Shown here one piece after another: positions 33,125 through 41,198 of a stretch of DNA of 41,304 bases. Source of the stretch: Acidimicrobiales bacterium. GTDB taxonomy: Bacteria; Actinomycetota; Acidimicrobiia; Acidimicrobiales; UBA8190. Within the stretch, counting starts at the first letter, position 1, and each line of letters begins with the position of its first letter. The notes beneath the pieces were generated by a model that made no database searches, was not told where the DNA came from, and saw nothing but the letters and a program-made list of their open reading frames with translations. The position numbers and the translations under genes were made by a program. The stretch is taken from NCBI GenBank assembly GCA_031292675.1, contig JARLGQ010000111.1, positions 1-41,304 on the forward strand, read 5' to 3'.

Positions 33125-34498
33125 ATGAGCTCAGATAGTGGGTTCGAAACAGGGCGCGCGCTCGGTCGGCGGCGGTTCCTCGCTGGTGCTCTGGCTGGTG
33201 CTGCCGGGCTCGGGCTGGGGGCGTGCAGCGCCACATCCCCGGAACACAAGGCGGCTCCCTCCGGAGTGCTCGCTGCCGGTTCGCGCCCCTTTCCGTCGTT
33301 GCCAATCGGAAAGGACATGCTCCCGGAGATCGAGCACATCGTGGTGCTCATGCTCGAGAATCACTCGTTCGACAACGTCCTGGGCATGCTCGGCCGAGGT
33401 GACGGATACGACCTCGACACCCTGGGCAACCCGACGGCGACCAACCCCTACCACGGCCAGGTGCTCCACGCCTTCCACATGCCCACTCCGTGTCAGCTCG
33501 CCAACGCGCCCTCGAACAGCTGGAACGCCGGCCATCTCGCCTATGACGGCGGGACCTGCCTGGGATTCGCCGACAGCTCGAGCGGTCCCGTGTCGATGGG
33601 CTACTACGACGCCACCGACCTGCCTTTCACCTACGGGCTGGCCGGGACCTTCCCCATCAACGACCGGTACTTCTGTTCGGTCATGGCTCAGACGTTCCCG
33701 AACCGACGCTTCCTCATCTCGGGTACCGCCTTGGGCATCGTCGAAGACACGCTTCCGACCGCTCTGCCGCGGCGCGGTGTCATCTTCCAGGAGCTGTCCA
33801 AGCACGGGATCTCCTGGCGGGACTACCACGCCACGCTGCCGACCCTCTCCATGTACCTCCCGCTTGCCCAGGACCCTTCGCTTCGATCGAACCTGGCGGG
33901 CGTCGACCAATTCTTCACCGACGCCCGCAAGGGCACGCTTCCTGCCCTCTCGTTGATCGATCCCAACTTCGACCAGGACTCCGAAGAGAACCCGCAGGAC
34001 ATCCAGTACGGAGACGTCTTCCTGGCGCAAGTCGTGAACGCCCTCATGGCATCTCCGCTGTGGGAAAAGGTCTTGTTCATCTGGACCTACGACGAGCACG
34101 GAGGGTACTTCGATCACGTCCCGCCTCCCGTAGCGGTCACCCCCGACGGGATTCGGCCCGACATCACCGTCCCCCCCGACCAGCCTGGTGGATATGACCG
34201 CTTCGGCTTTAGGGTGCCGATGGGTGTCGTCAGCCCCTTCGCCAAACGGGACTACGTGTCACACGTCGTGTCGGACCACACGTCCATCTTGAAATTGGTG
34301 GAGACGAAGTGGAACCTGCCCGCCCTCACCAGGCGGGATGCAAACGCCTCCAATCTTCTCGACATGATCGACCTCAAAGGACCCCCAGCCTTTCTCGACC
34401 CCCCTGCGTTGCCGGCGCCGGCCGACCCTTCGTTGCGCGCCCAATGCCTCGCGACGGGAGCGGGAACCATTCCGCCCCCCTCTGCGCTTACGGCCTGA
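33125..34498 (+). CDS. Tat-exported phospholipase C-type phosphoesterase lipoprotein
   Basis: A 457-residue enzyme of the bacterial phospholipase C/acid phosphatase AcpA family. The N-terminus has a twin-arginine motif GRRRFLAG (14-21) and a lipobox LGAC (Cys34), so a folded lipoprotein exported by Tat is predicted. Metal and catalytic motifs are LMLENHSFDNVLG (76-88), DRYFCSVMAQTFPNRRFLISG and WTYDEHGGYFDHVPPP. ATG at 33125 is chosen just ahead of the Tat signal; GTG at 33086 would add 13 residues. It may hydrolyse phospholipids or other phosphoesters outside the membrane. Confidence 0.9.
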   Translation: MSSDSGFETGRALGRRRFLAGALAGAAGLGLGACSATSPEHKAAPSGVLAAGSRPFPSLPIGKDMLPEIEHIVVLMLENHSFDNVLGMLGRGDGYDLDTLGNPTATNPYHGQVLHAFHMPTPCQLANAPSNSWNAGHLAYDGGTCLGFADSSSGPVSMGYYDATDLPFTYGLAGTFPINDRYFCSVMAQTFPNRRFLISGTALGIVEDTLPTALPRRGVIFQELSKHGISWRDYHATLPTLSMYLPLAQDPSLRSNLAGVDQFFTDARKGTLPALSLIDPNFDQDSEENPQDIQYGDVFLAQVVNALMASPLWEKVLFIWTYDEHGGYFDHVPPPVAVTPDGIRPDITVPPDQPGGYDRFGFRVPMGVVSPFAKRDYVSHVVSDHTSILKLVETKWNLPALTRRDANASNLLDMIDLKGPPAFLDPPALPAPADPSLRAQCLATGAGTIPPPSALTA

Positions 34499-34573
34499 GC
34501 AGCTGCCCCCCGGGCAACGCCCGTCGGCCCATAATGCATCGGACAACCCAGGGGATGGAGGCGGAAGGTCAAC

Positions 34574-35092
34574 ATGGTCACGGTCGAGGAATTAGCAGCC
34601 GAGGTGGATGCGCTCCGACAGCGTGTCACCGTCAGCGAGAACGTGCTTGCCATCCAGGCCCTCAAGGCACGCTACGGCGAACTCGTCGACGAGCGCTTCT
34701 CGAAAGGCACCGTTGTCGACGTCAAGACCCTGGAGCGGTTGGCGGACGCCATTGCGGCCCTCTTCACCGCCGACGGCGTGTGGGACGGAGGTCCGGGCCT
34801 GGGGACGGCCACTGGTCGCCGAGCCATCGCGGCGCGACTTCGTGAGACCACTTTGACCTTTTCACGCCACTTCTTCATGAATCCACGAATTGATGTGGAG
34901 GGCGATCGGGCGACGGCAAGATGGGATCTGCTCAGCCCCTGCCGTCGAGCCGATGGTACCTCGTATTGGATGTGTGGGTACGAAGACGACGACTATGCGT
35001 GTGTCGACGGAGTCTGGCTGAATCGGTCCATGCGACTCACGACGGTGTTCATGGCACCGGTCGGCGAGGGGTGGGACAAGGTCTTCGGGTGA
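34574..35092 (+). CDS. SnoaL/NTF2-like protein
   Basis: A 172-residue NTF2-fold protein starting with a helix (EELAAEVDALRQRVTVSENVLAIQALKARYGELVDERF) followed by the barrel region (ADGVWDGGPGLGTATGRRAI, FSRHFFMNPRIDVEGDRATARWDLLSP). GGAAGG precedes the ATG, and CATAAT at 34530-34535 may be its -10 element. Substrate unknown. The third NTF2-fold protein in this window. Confidence 0.8.
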   Translation: MVTVEELAAEVDALRQRVTVSENVLAIQALKARYGELVDERFSKGTVVDVKTLERLADAIAALFTADGVWDGGPGLGTATGRRAIAARLRETTLTFSRHFFMNPRIDVEGDRATARWDLLSPCRRADGTSYWMCGYEDDDYACVDGVWLNRSMRLTTVFMAPVGEGWDKVFG

Positions 35093-35144
35093 CCCACTGG
35101 CCCCGCCATCGGGTGCGGGCTGCGATCCGTGGCAGGATGAGGAA

Positions 35145-35630
35145 ATGGCGAGTGAGCGGCTGGAGGTCCAGAGGAAGATTGCCGCTGATCCCGCGGCAAT
35201 TTTCCGGGTGTTGTGCGACCCCCGCGGTCACGTGGCGATCGACAGCTCAGGGATGCTCATGGCGGCCACGGGTGATCCTGTCTCCGCCCCCGGCGACAGC
35301 TTCGTCGTCCATATGGACCGCGAGGCTCTGAACGACTACCCGATGGGCGAGTACGACGTCACCGTCACGATCACAACGCTTGTTCCCGAGCATGAGATCG
35401 CATGGACCATCGTCGGTCAGATCCGCCCGCCGCTCGGCCACGTCTACGGCTACAGGCTCGAGCCCATGGAGGACGGCACGCTGGTCACGTCGTACTACGA
35501 CTGGTCGTCGATCGATCCGGCGTGGAAAGAAGGGGGAATCTTTCCCGTCATTTCCGAGGGTGCGCTTCGTGCCACGCTCGGGATCCTGGCGCGGACCGTC
35601 GCCCGAGGGGGTCTCGACGCGCCAGGCTGA
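35145..35630 (+). CDS. SRPBCC/START-like ligand-binding protein
   Basis: A 161-residue protein with the SRPBCC pattern: VQRKIAADPAAIFRVLCDPRGHVAID at the start, strands TVTITTLVPEHEIAWTIVG, GYRLEPMEDGTLVTSYYDWS, and a final helix ILARTVARGG. Such proteins bind hydrophobic ligands or act in polyketide cyclisation. Ligand unknown. GAGGAA directly precedes the ATG. Confidence 0.82.
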   Translation: MASERLEVQRKIAADPAAIFRVLCDPRGHVAIDSSGMLMAATGDPVSAPGDSFVVHMDREALNDYPMGEYDVTVTITTLVPEHEIAWTIVGQIRPPLGHVYGYRLEPMEDGTLVTSYYDWSSIDPAWKEGGIFPVISEGALRATLGILARTVARGGLDAPG

Positions 35631-35678
35631 GTGACCCGCTCGAGGCGATCGTCCTGGGCATCGGCGCCCCTCGAGGGG

Positions 35679-37619
35679 TCAGCGCCGACGACGGGGAAGC
35701 ACGAGGGGAAGTCGTCTCAGCGCTCTGTGAGGCACGTCGACAAGGACGAGCAGGGCCAGCCCGATCACGGTGAGCGCCGAGCCGACCAGCGTCATCGTGT
35801 TGAGGCCGGGACCCGAACCGGTGAACGCAAGGGAGCCGGACGATGCGGTGACCACGTGTTCCGTCGTCGAAGAGGAAGAGGAACCCGCGTTCGCCGTCGA
35901 AGCGGGTGGCCTCGAAGTGGTGGTGGGACCGCTCGTGCTGCTGGTGGTCGCCGGCGGCATCGAAGTCGTGGTGGTGGTCGAACCGGTGGTGCTCGTCGTG
36001 GTGGGAACGACCGTCGTGGTCGTGGTGGAGCCGACGGTCGTGGTCGGGCTGACTGTCGTGGTCGTGGTGGAGCCGACGGTCGTGGTCGTGGTCGGGCTGA
36101 CTGTCGTGGTCGTCGTGGTGGGGCTGATCGTGGTCCCGATGGTCTGCTCGAACGCGTGAGCAATGACGGTGGCCCCGGCCGGCACAGGGTCGTCGCCAAA
36201 GCCCTCCGGTTGGCCAACGGTGCAGGTGATGTCGAGCAGGGTGCAGGCCTTGTCGACGGCGACGGGGACGGTGCCCCAGGGAGAAGAGACCATGTCGGTC
36301 AGGTCGGTGATCTGGAACGCGGTGGCGACATCGGCGACCGGAACATCCTCGTCGGCGAAGGCCTGGTCGAGCACTTGGTTGAACAAGGTGAGCTCGGCGA
36401 CCGATCCGACCGCAAAGCTCTGCTCCGAACCACCCGCGAGCCAATCACCGAGAAACGGGTTGAAATAGTTCATCCCGAAGATCGGAACGGTGGGCCCGGC
36501 GGCCTGCATGAGACCGGTCAGGATCGTGTGCAGGTTCGTCTGCATCGTCGTGAGGCCCTGCAGTACACAGGACACGTCGATGGTGCCTCCGGATACGCAG
36601 TTGACGACGTCATTGCCACCGATGTCGAGGGTGATGAAGGCGACCGAGCCCTGGTGGGCCTGCAGGAAGGCTGTCGCCTCCTGCATCTGAGAACGAGCCG
36701 GTGCCGGCGCACACAACGAATTCGCGAGCATCGAGTTCGTCGTCTCTCCGGAGCACGCCATGTCCACGACCTGGAGACCGGGAAGCTGACCTGTGTAATA
36801 GGAGGCGATCTGATACGGGTAGGAGCTCGAGCCGTTCCACACGGGGACCGAGTCCCCGAGAGCGAGGTAATAAGGCCCCGACCCGCTCGTCGTCGAGGTG
36901 GCCGAACCCGTCGTTGTGGTTGTTCCACCTCCGTTGGAGCCGGCGATCTCCGGTGCGATGGGGGAGCCCCCAGGGGGAGACGATGAGATTCCCGACGTCG
37001 GAAGGGTGTCGTTTGCATATGCCGTGCACGTCACGGTGACCGGCGTACCGGAGTTCTGCAGCGTCAGCGTCGTTGACTCGACATTGAGATCGACATTGCT
37101 GGGAGGAGGTACCTGTCCCGGTGGGATGGTCTCCGGGGTGGAGAAGAAGCCGTTGACGTTCATAGGCGAAGGAGGGATGTCGAGTCCGAGCCCTGAGGAG
37201 GGAACAGACCCCGGGATCGGGAGGTCAAATGCCATGGGGCCGACGGTGACAGACAGCGGTTCCACGTTCCCGGTGGGATTCACGACTTCCGTCAAGGATC
37301 CCGCGATGGAGGTGTCCCCTAAGGCTCGGAAGGCGGAGACGACGGAGGCGGGCATCGTGAGTTGGGTCTGGAAACCCGACAGCGAAAAGGGCTCAGCACT
37401 TGGGCTAGGAGGCGACAGGGTCCCGATCGTGGTGACGTCGTTGATCACCACGTTGCCGACAGGAGTACCCGGGCAATACAGCTCGTAGGGCGAGGTGTCG
37501 GCGAAGGCGGGCGTTATGGAGCCCTCAATGAGGACCGCCACGAGCATGGCGATTCCCAATGTCAGAGTGACGGTCCCTGTGAGTGCCAGTCGGGCAACGA
37601 TGGCAGGTGAGCGTCGCAC
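35679..37619 (-). CDS. Surface-anchored SGNH/GDSL hydrolase-like protein with Thr-rich stalk and LAFTG sorting signal
   Basis: A 646-residue exported protein. A signal peptide (1-40, ending AFA) and a beta-rich N-terminal region (41-235) precede an SGNH domain (248-495) with block I LALGDS (Ser257), block II at ACSGETT and block III DIGGNDV (Asn336). The block V position that normally gives the catalytic DxxH pair reads GDDPVPAG, with Asp477 where His is expected. A Thr/Ser stalk (496-585) follows, then LAFTG (597-601), a hydrophobic helix and a basic tail, the pattern of a class E sortase substrate. Activity may be lost or altered. Confidence 0.85.
   Translation of the reverse strand: MRRSPAIVARLALTGTVTLTLGIAMLVAVLIEGSITPAFADTSPYELYCPGTPVGNVVINDVTTIGTLSPPSPSAEPFSLSGFQTQLTMPASVVSAFRALGDTSIAGSLTEVVNPTGNVEPLSVTVGPMAFDLPIPGSVPSSGLGLDIPPSPMNVNGFFSTPETIPPGQVPPPSNVDLNVESTTLTLQNSGTPVTVTCTAYANDTLPTSGISSSPPGGSPIAPEIAGSNGGGTTTTTGSATSTTSGSGPYYLALGDSVPVWNGSSSYPYQIASYYTGQLPGLQVVDMACSGETTNSMLANSLCAPAPARSQMQEATAFLQAHQGSVAFITLDIGGNDVVNCVSGGTIDVSCVLQGLTTMQTNLHTILTGLMQAAGPTVPIFGMNYFNPFLGDWLAGGSEQSFAVGSVAELTLFNQVLDQAFADEDVPVADVATAFQITDLTDMVSSPWGTVPVAVDKACTLLDITCTVGQPEGFGDDPVPAGATVIAHAFEQTIGTTISPTTTTTTVSPTTTTTVGSTTTTTVSPTTTVGSTTTTTVVPTTTSTTGSTTTTTSMPPATTSSTSGPTTTSRPPASTANAGSSSSSTTEHVVTASSGSLAFTGSGPGLNTMTLVGSALTVIGLALLVLVDVPHRALRRLPLVLPRRRR
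36013..36102 (-). repeat. 42/48-bp tandem repeat coding for the Thr-rich stalk
   Basis: A 42-bp unit (36013-36054) is repeated with a 6-bp insertion (36055-36102); both encode V-S-P-T-T-T and V-G-S-T-T-T-T-T runs of the stalk. Repeat expansion would lengthen the stalk without changing the frame. Confidence 0.85.
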
Positions 37620-37788
37620 CGTGACCCCCCTGTCGCAGCCTCACGCTCGGGTCCATGGTCCATGGCGAACGAAGGTCATTGCGATCCTAGAACCCCGACC
37701 GAGCCGTTGTCTCGTGGCTGTGCGATGGCCACTGTGGCGAACCGTGTCAAAGCCGTCGATCGAGTCTCCGCTACATCGTGAGCAGGGC

Positions 37789-37971
37789 TCAAGGAGTCCC
37801 CTCGTCCTCCAGCAGCCGGCGCAATCCGCTGCGCAACGCCCCGAGCCGACGTCCCACCTCCTGGAGCTCGGCGAGAAGAGCCATCGCTTCTTCTCGGTCC
37901 AAGGCGGCCGCACGCGGATTGAGCATGGCGATGCTGCGCCGCATCGATTCGAGCTCCGATGAGCGGTCCAT
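37789..37971 (-). CDS. Small helical protein behind a LexA-like box
   Basis: A 60-residue product (from MDRSSELESMRRSIAMLN to RSGLRRLLEDEGTP), almost entirely helical with heptad-like Leu spacing (ALLAELQEVGRRLGALRSGLRRLL). ATG at 37971 is chosen because a promoter ends 7 nt upstream; ATG at 37983 would lie inside the -10 element. I do not recognise the family. The promoter and overlapping GAAC-N4-GTTC box suggest DNA-damage control. A small protein acting on division or repair is possible but unproven. Confidence 0.6.
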   Translation of the reverse strand: MDRSSELESMRRSIAMLNPRAAALDREEAMALLAELQEVGRRLGALRSGLRRLLEDEGTP

Positions 37972-37977
37972 GTCGGG

Positions 37978-37989
37978 GAACATACGTTC
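37978..37989. promoter_or_regulatory. LexA-type SOS box
   Basis: GAAC-ATAC-GTTC matches the actinobacterial/Gram-positive LexA core GAACNNNNGTTC, and the flanking GA extends it to ten of twelve positions of the mycobacterial consensus TCGAAC-N4-GTTCGA. It overlaps the -10 hexamer TATGTT of the small-protein promoter. Confidence 0.6.
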
Positions 37990-38007
37990 GATTACGGGGG
38001 CCCGCAA
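37979..38007 (-). promoter_or_regulatory. Promoter of the 60-residue protein gene
   Basis: Minus strand: TTGCGG at 38007-38002, exactly 17 bp, TATGTT at 37984-37979, then 7 nt to the ATG at 37971. This predicts a leaderless transcript that LexA bound at 37978-37989 would block. Confidence 0.55.
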
Positions 38008-38495
38008 GTCGCCTCTGGGCCACCGGGGTGGCGCAGGGACGACCCTTGATCTGCCCCGTGTCCGGTATGGCCTGCAGGTGGGTGCAGCCGACTCGGCGTT
38101 GACCCGATGGTGCCGGGCAGCGCCGTGCCGGGGTTCGCCCGCCATCGGCACCGCCGAGGCGCGCGGTGCGAGACGGGGGTCAGCAGGGCTGAAGGCCATG
38201 GTTCGGAAGGCTCCTCCCCATGGCGACGCCAGGGCAGGTGGGCCCGGTTGCATCTACCACATCCGCATCAAGGCCATCATTGGAAAGGGCAAGACCAGGA
38301 TCATCGTGTGCCAGACCTTCACCTTGACGGTGGGTGATCCGCACCGCTCGGGAACACGACGCCCACCGACGTGCACCGAGCTGTGCACGTCGGCGACAGT
38401 CGGGCATGCCCCCCTGATTCGAGGAGGCTGGGACGGGCCACCGCGCCGCGGTGACACCCGAGAGATCGTGCACGGTGTGCGCATACAATCGGTCG
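38008..38495. other. Intergenic region without a confident gene
   Basis: About 490 bp between the small-protein promoter and the fusion gene. A plus-strand frame (ATG 38198 to 38527) includes an unusual stretch CIYHIRIKAIIGKGKTRI but overlaps the next gene and ends in poor coding sequence, so I do not call it. TACAAT near the end is the likely -10 of the next gene. Nothing else is recognisable. Confidence 0.45.
38484..38489 (+). promoter_or_regulatory. Putative -10 element of the fusion gene
   Basis: TACAAT (five of six positions of TATAAT) lies 6 nt before the GTG at 38496, with no ribosome binding site. This is the leaderless pattern. No matching -35 is visible. Confidence 0.45.
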
Positions 38496-39962
38496 GTGCC
38501 TCCGTCCGACCGCAAGCGGTGTCCTGAGTGCGGTTTCTCCTGGACCACCGGCATCGACGACGCGATCGCCATGGTCGCCGAATCCCCACTCCTGTTCTTC
38601 CAGGCCCTCAGCGTGGTCGACCCGACCACACCCGTCCGCGCCGACGCCTGGTCGCCAAATGAGTATCTGTGGCACATGGTGGACGTGCTGCGTATCGGCA
38701 CCGAGCGCCTTTGGGCCCTGCGCGTCGACCCCGAAGGCGGTATTCCCTCTTGGGACGAGAACGAACTCGCAAAAGTGAGGCGCTACGACGAGCTCTCCTC
38801 GAAAGTCGCAATGATGGCCTACGGAAGAGCGGCCGAAGATTGGGTCGCGGCGGCGGAGGCCGCTCCACCGGAGGCTCGCACCACTCATTCCGACCTCGGG
38901 ACGATCTCCACCGGGGAGGTGATCCGGCGCAACGCACACGAGGCCCAGCACCATCTGCTCGACATCGAGCAGGCCTCTCTGGGTCGTTCTGATCGAGTGT
39001 TCATCGCTCACCCGGTGACGATGCCCGATGCCGGACCGTCTCGAGCCGACGACCTGTCTCGTCTCTTCGACGACTACGTCATGGTCGATTGGAGCGCCAG
39101 CTCCCACCCCCGGACAGGCAAGGACAGCATCTGGATCGCTTCCGGCGCCTGGTACGGGGAGACGCTCAAAGTGAGCGAACCCGCGAATCCCTCGACGCGT
39201 CACGCCGCCATGGTGGAGATCGACCACTTGGTCCAGCAAAGCCTTGACGACGGTCGGCGCATCGTGATCGGGTTCGACTTCCCGTTCTCCTACCCGGCGG
39301 GTACGTCTTCGTTGGCTCCGGCCGTGTTCGGCCGGGGCCCTGCATGGCGGGCGATCTGGCGCACCTTGACCGAACGCGTTCGCGACGAACCGGACAACAC
39401 GAACAACCGATGGGAGGTGGCCGAGTCGCTGAATCGTGACACGGGGTGTCGACTGTTCTGGGGCTGCCCTGCCAACCAGGCCAACGAATACCTCGGCGTC
39501 AGGGACAAGGAGATTCCAGGGTTGAACGAGAGAGGGCCGCGCCCTGACCGGCTACGTCTCACCGAGCAACGTGCCCGGGGTGTCGGTGGAGCCATCCAGA
39601 CCGTCTGGAAGCTCGCCTACGCGGGCAGCGTGGGGAGCCAGGCCCTCCTTGGAATACCGCATCTGGAGCGCATGCGGGCTCGATACGGCAGTGACCTCAG
39701 CGTATGGCCCTTTGAAACCGGTATCACTCCGGAGAGTCTCGCCGAGAGCACTCCTGTGACCCTGGTCGAGATCTGGCCCACCATCTTCGCCACCGATTTC
39801 GCTCGGCATCCCGTGCGCGATGCCGCCCAGGTCCTCCAGGTCGTCGAGTCGTGCGCACAAGCTGATACCGAGGGCACGCTCGTCGAATGGCTTTCGCCGG
39901 GCGTCGGCGCTGACATGCGCGCCCAGGTTGCCGACGAGGGCTGGATCCTCGGCGTGACCTGA
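38496..39962 (+). CDS. Zinc-ribbon / DinB-like / uncharacterised C-terminal domain fusion
   Basis: A 488-residue multidomain protein. Residues 1-15 hold a rudimentary zinc ribbon (Cys9, Cys12 in KRCPECGFSW). Residues 17-165 form a DinB-like helical domain (YLWHMVDVLRIGTERLWAL ... RRNAHEAQHHLLDIEQ) with the His pattern of that fold. From about 192 an alpha/beta domain begins with YVMVDWSASSHPRTGKDSIWI and RRIVIGFDFPFSYPAG and continues to the end. Its DWS and GFDFP motifs resemble proteins often labelled CbiG-like or DUF429-like in databases, a label I cannot verify. Function unknown. Confidence 0.7.
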   Translation: MPPSDRKRCPECGFSWTTGIDDAIAMVAESPLLFFQALSVVDPTTPVRADAWSPNEYLWHMVDVLRIGTERLWALRVDPEGGIPSWDENELAKVRRYDELSSKVAMMAYGRAAEDWVAAAEAAPPEARTTHSDLGTISTGEVIRRNAHEAQHHLLDIEQASLGRSDRVFIAHPVTMPDAGPSRADDLSRLFDDYVMVDWSASSHPRTGKDSIWIASGAWYGETLKVSEPANPSTRHAAMVEIDHLVQQSLDDGRRIVIGFDFPFSYPAGTSSLAPAVFGRGPAWRAIWRTLTERVRDEPDNTNNRWEVAESLNRDTGCRLFWGCPANQANEYLGVRDKEIPGLNERGPRPDRLRLTEQRARGVGGAIQTVWKLAYAGSVGSQALLGIPHLERMRARYGSDLSVWPFETGITPESLAESTPVTLVEIWPTIFATDFARHPVRDAAQVLQVVESCAQADTEGTLVEWLSPGVGADMRAQVADEGWILGVT

Positions 39963-40017
39963 CAAAAGCTCCCGAGCTCGGGAGAAACGAGAGGGCGCGC
40001 CGTGCTCGGTCGGTCGT

Positions 40018-40023
40018 TATCCT
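40018..40023 (+). promoter_or_regulatory. Putative -10 element before the beta-rich unknown protein
   Basis: TATCCT 8 nt before the GTG at 40032; there is no good ribosome binding site. Evidence is weak, but it supports the shorter start. Confidence 0.25.
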
Positions 40024-40031
40024 TCAGCGGC

Positions 40032-40673
40032 GTGGCCGTATGGGACACCCTCAAGACCGAGATCGAGCGAGTCTTGGGCGAATGCCCAGGTGCCCTCCAA
40101 TGCTATCCGGACCCCCGGTCAGACCGCGGCAGGGAACCTCCCCTGAGCATCGGGCTGGCACCGTGGGCAACCGAAGTGGCTCGAGACCTCCACGCTCGTT
40201 TCGGTGACGACATCGTTCTCGATGTCGGTGCGCTCAGATTCCCGGACCGCCAAGTCCGGGTGCCCGTGCCGGAGCTGGCGCCCGAGCTCGACCCGGGCGA
40301 GGGCGAGGTCACCGTGGACCCGGCTCTGGAGGTGCGCTCGGGCCACACGGTGCGGTCCGAGCTGAAGGTGTGGAACCGGGCCGATGCCGAGCTCGAGGTC
40401 GTGACGACCGGAATGGTCTTCGGATGGGTCGTCGACCCGAGCACCGGGTCCGTCGTCGGTGGGTATTCCGGCGCGCAAAGACTCCCGCGAGTGGTCTTCC
40501 GGATCGCGCCGCACACGTTCGAGCTCATCCCCCTGCTGGTGGGAACGGCCAGCTTCGTTCCCGATCTTGACTACGCCATCCCTCCCGGCCGTTGGGTGGT
40601 GCGAGTCCCGCTCGCGCTCGGTGATGGCCGACGCAGGAGTACCCCTCCTCTTCCCATCACCGTGATCCCCTGA
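40032..40673 (+). CDS. Beta-rich protein of unknown function
   Basis: A 213-residue product. The N-terminal part (DTLKTEIERVLGECPGALQCYPDP ... APWATEVARDLHARFGDDIVLDVGALRFP) looks alpha/beta, and the C-terminal part (SGHTVRSELKVWNRADAELEV ... GWVVDPSTGSVVGGYSGAQ ... PPGRWVVRVPLALG) has the strand pattern of an Ig-like fold. A longer start GTG at 40002 is possible. No family is recognised. A strong palindrome overlaps the stop codon. Confidence 0.65.
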   Translation: MAVWDTLKTEIERVLGECPGALQCYPDPRSDRGREPPLSIGLAPWATEVARDLHARFGDDIVLDVGALRFPDRQVRVPVPELAPELDPGEGEVTVDPALEVRSGHTVRSELKVWNRADAELEVVTTGMVFGWVVDPSTGSVVGGYSGAQRLPRVVFRIAPHTFELIPLLVGTASFVPDLDYAIPPGRWVVRVPLALGDGRRRSTPPLPITVIP

Positions 40674-40685
40674 GATCAGGGGATC
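40664..40685. terminator. Strong inverted repeat overlapping the stop codon
   Basis: Ten-base arms GATCCCCTGA and TCAGGGGATC separated by GA, overlapping the TGA at 40671-40673. As RNA it folds into a stable GC-rich hairpin with a loop of about four to eight bases, but no T-tract follows. It may be a terminator or mRNA-stabilising hairpin; a DNA-binding site is also possible. Confidence 0.5.
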
Positions 40686-40878
40686 CCTCGGCGGCGCTCC
40701 GAGTCCGCATGCCGCGCCCGGCCGCAACGTTGGGTTGGGCTTGACGACCAGCGACACGTGACGAGCTTCAGGTGCGTCCTCGCGGAGCCGACGTATGTAG
40801 GTGATGTCCCGCGCCACGTCTCGGGGCCTTGGCCCAGGTGGACGTCGAGGGCTCAGTGGCCAGTGGAAGGAGAGATCT

Positions 40879-41184
40879 GTGCAGCTCGGGGTCCGAAGAC
40901 ATCGCGATCAGAGAGGGTTCTCCACCAGTACCGGGTTGGTGGCGACGGCGGTGAGCATGCTTCTCCTGGCCGTCCTGCTCCTGTTCGGCCTGAACGCCTT
41001 CAACGGCGGGAACGGCTCGACGGGCACCAATTCGATCCTGAGCCGGTCCCACACCGAGGGCCAGATCAAGCTGTGCGCCGAGGGTCGCGATTCGACGTAC
41101 GGCAGTCCGCCGAGTCCTGGCCAACAGGCCAAGTGCCTCAACGAAGTGGCGGGGGAGATCTCTTCGACCTCAGGGACCCCCTAA
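40879..41184 (+). CDS. Small pilin-like or single-span membrane protein
   Basis: A 101-residue product with a basic N-terminus (VQLGVRRHRDQRG), one hydrophobic helix (about 19-41, TGLVATAVSMLLLAVLLLFGLNAF) and a Gly/Ser-rich exported part containing two cysteines. The RGFSTSTGLVAT junction looks like a prepilin cleavage site followed by a helix, but the Glu at +5 of type IV pilins is missing. AAGGAGAG lies 6-7 nt before the GTG. It could be a minor pilin or a plain membrane anchor. Confidence 0.6.
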   Translation: MQLGVRRHRDQRGFSTSTGLVATAVSMLLLAVLLLFGLNAFNGGNGSTGTNSILSRSHTEGQIKLCAEGRDSTYGSPPSPGQQAKCLNEVAGEISSTSGTP

Positions 41185-41198
41185 GCCTTGATCCACGT

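Noticed and set aside
38198-38527. Small plus-strand gene containing CIYHIRIKAIIGKGKTRI
   Set aside because: It overlaps the start of the fusion gene, has no ribosome binding site or promoter and its second half has non-coding composition.
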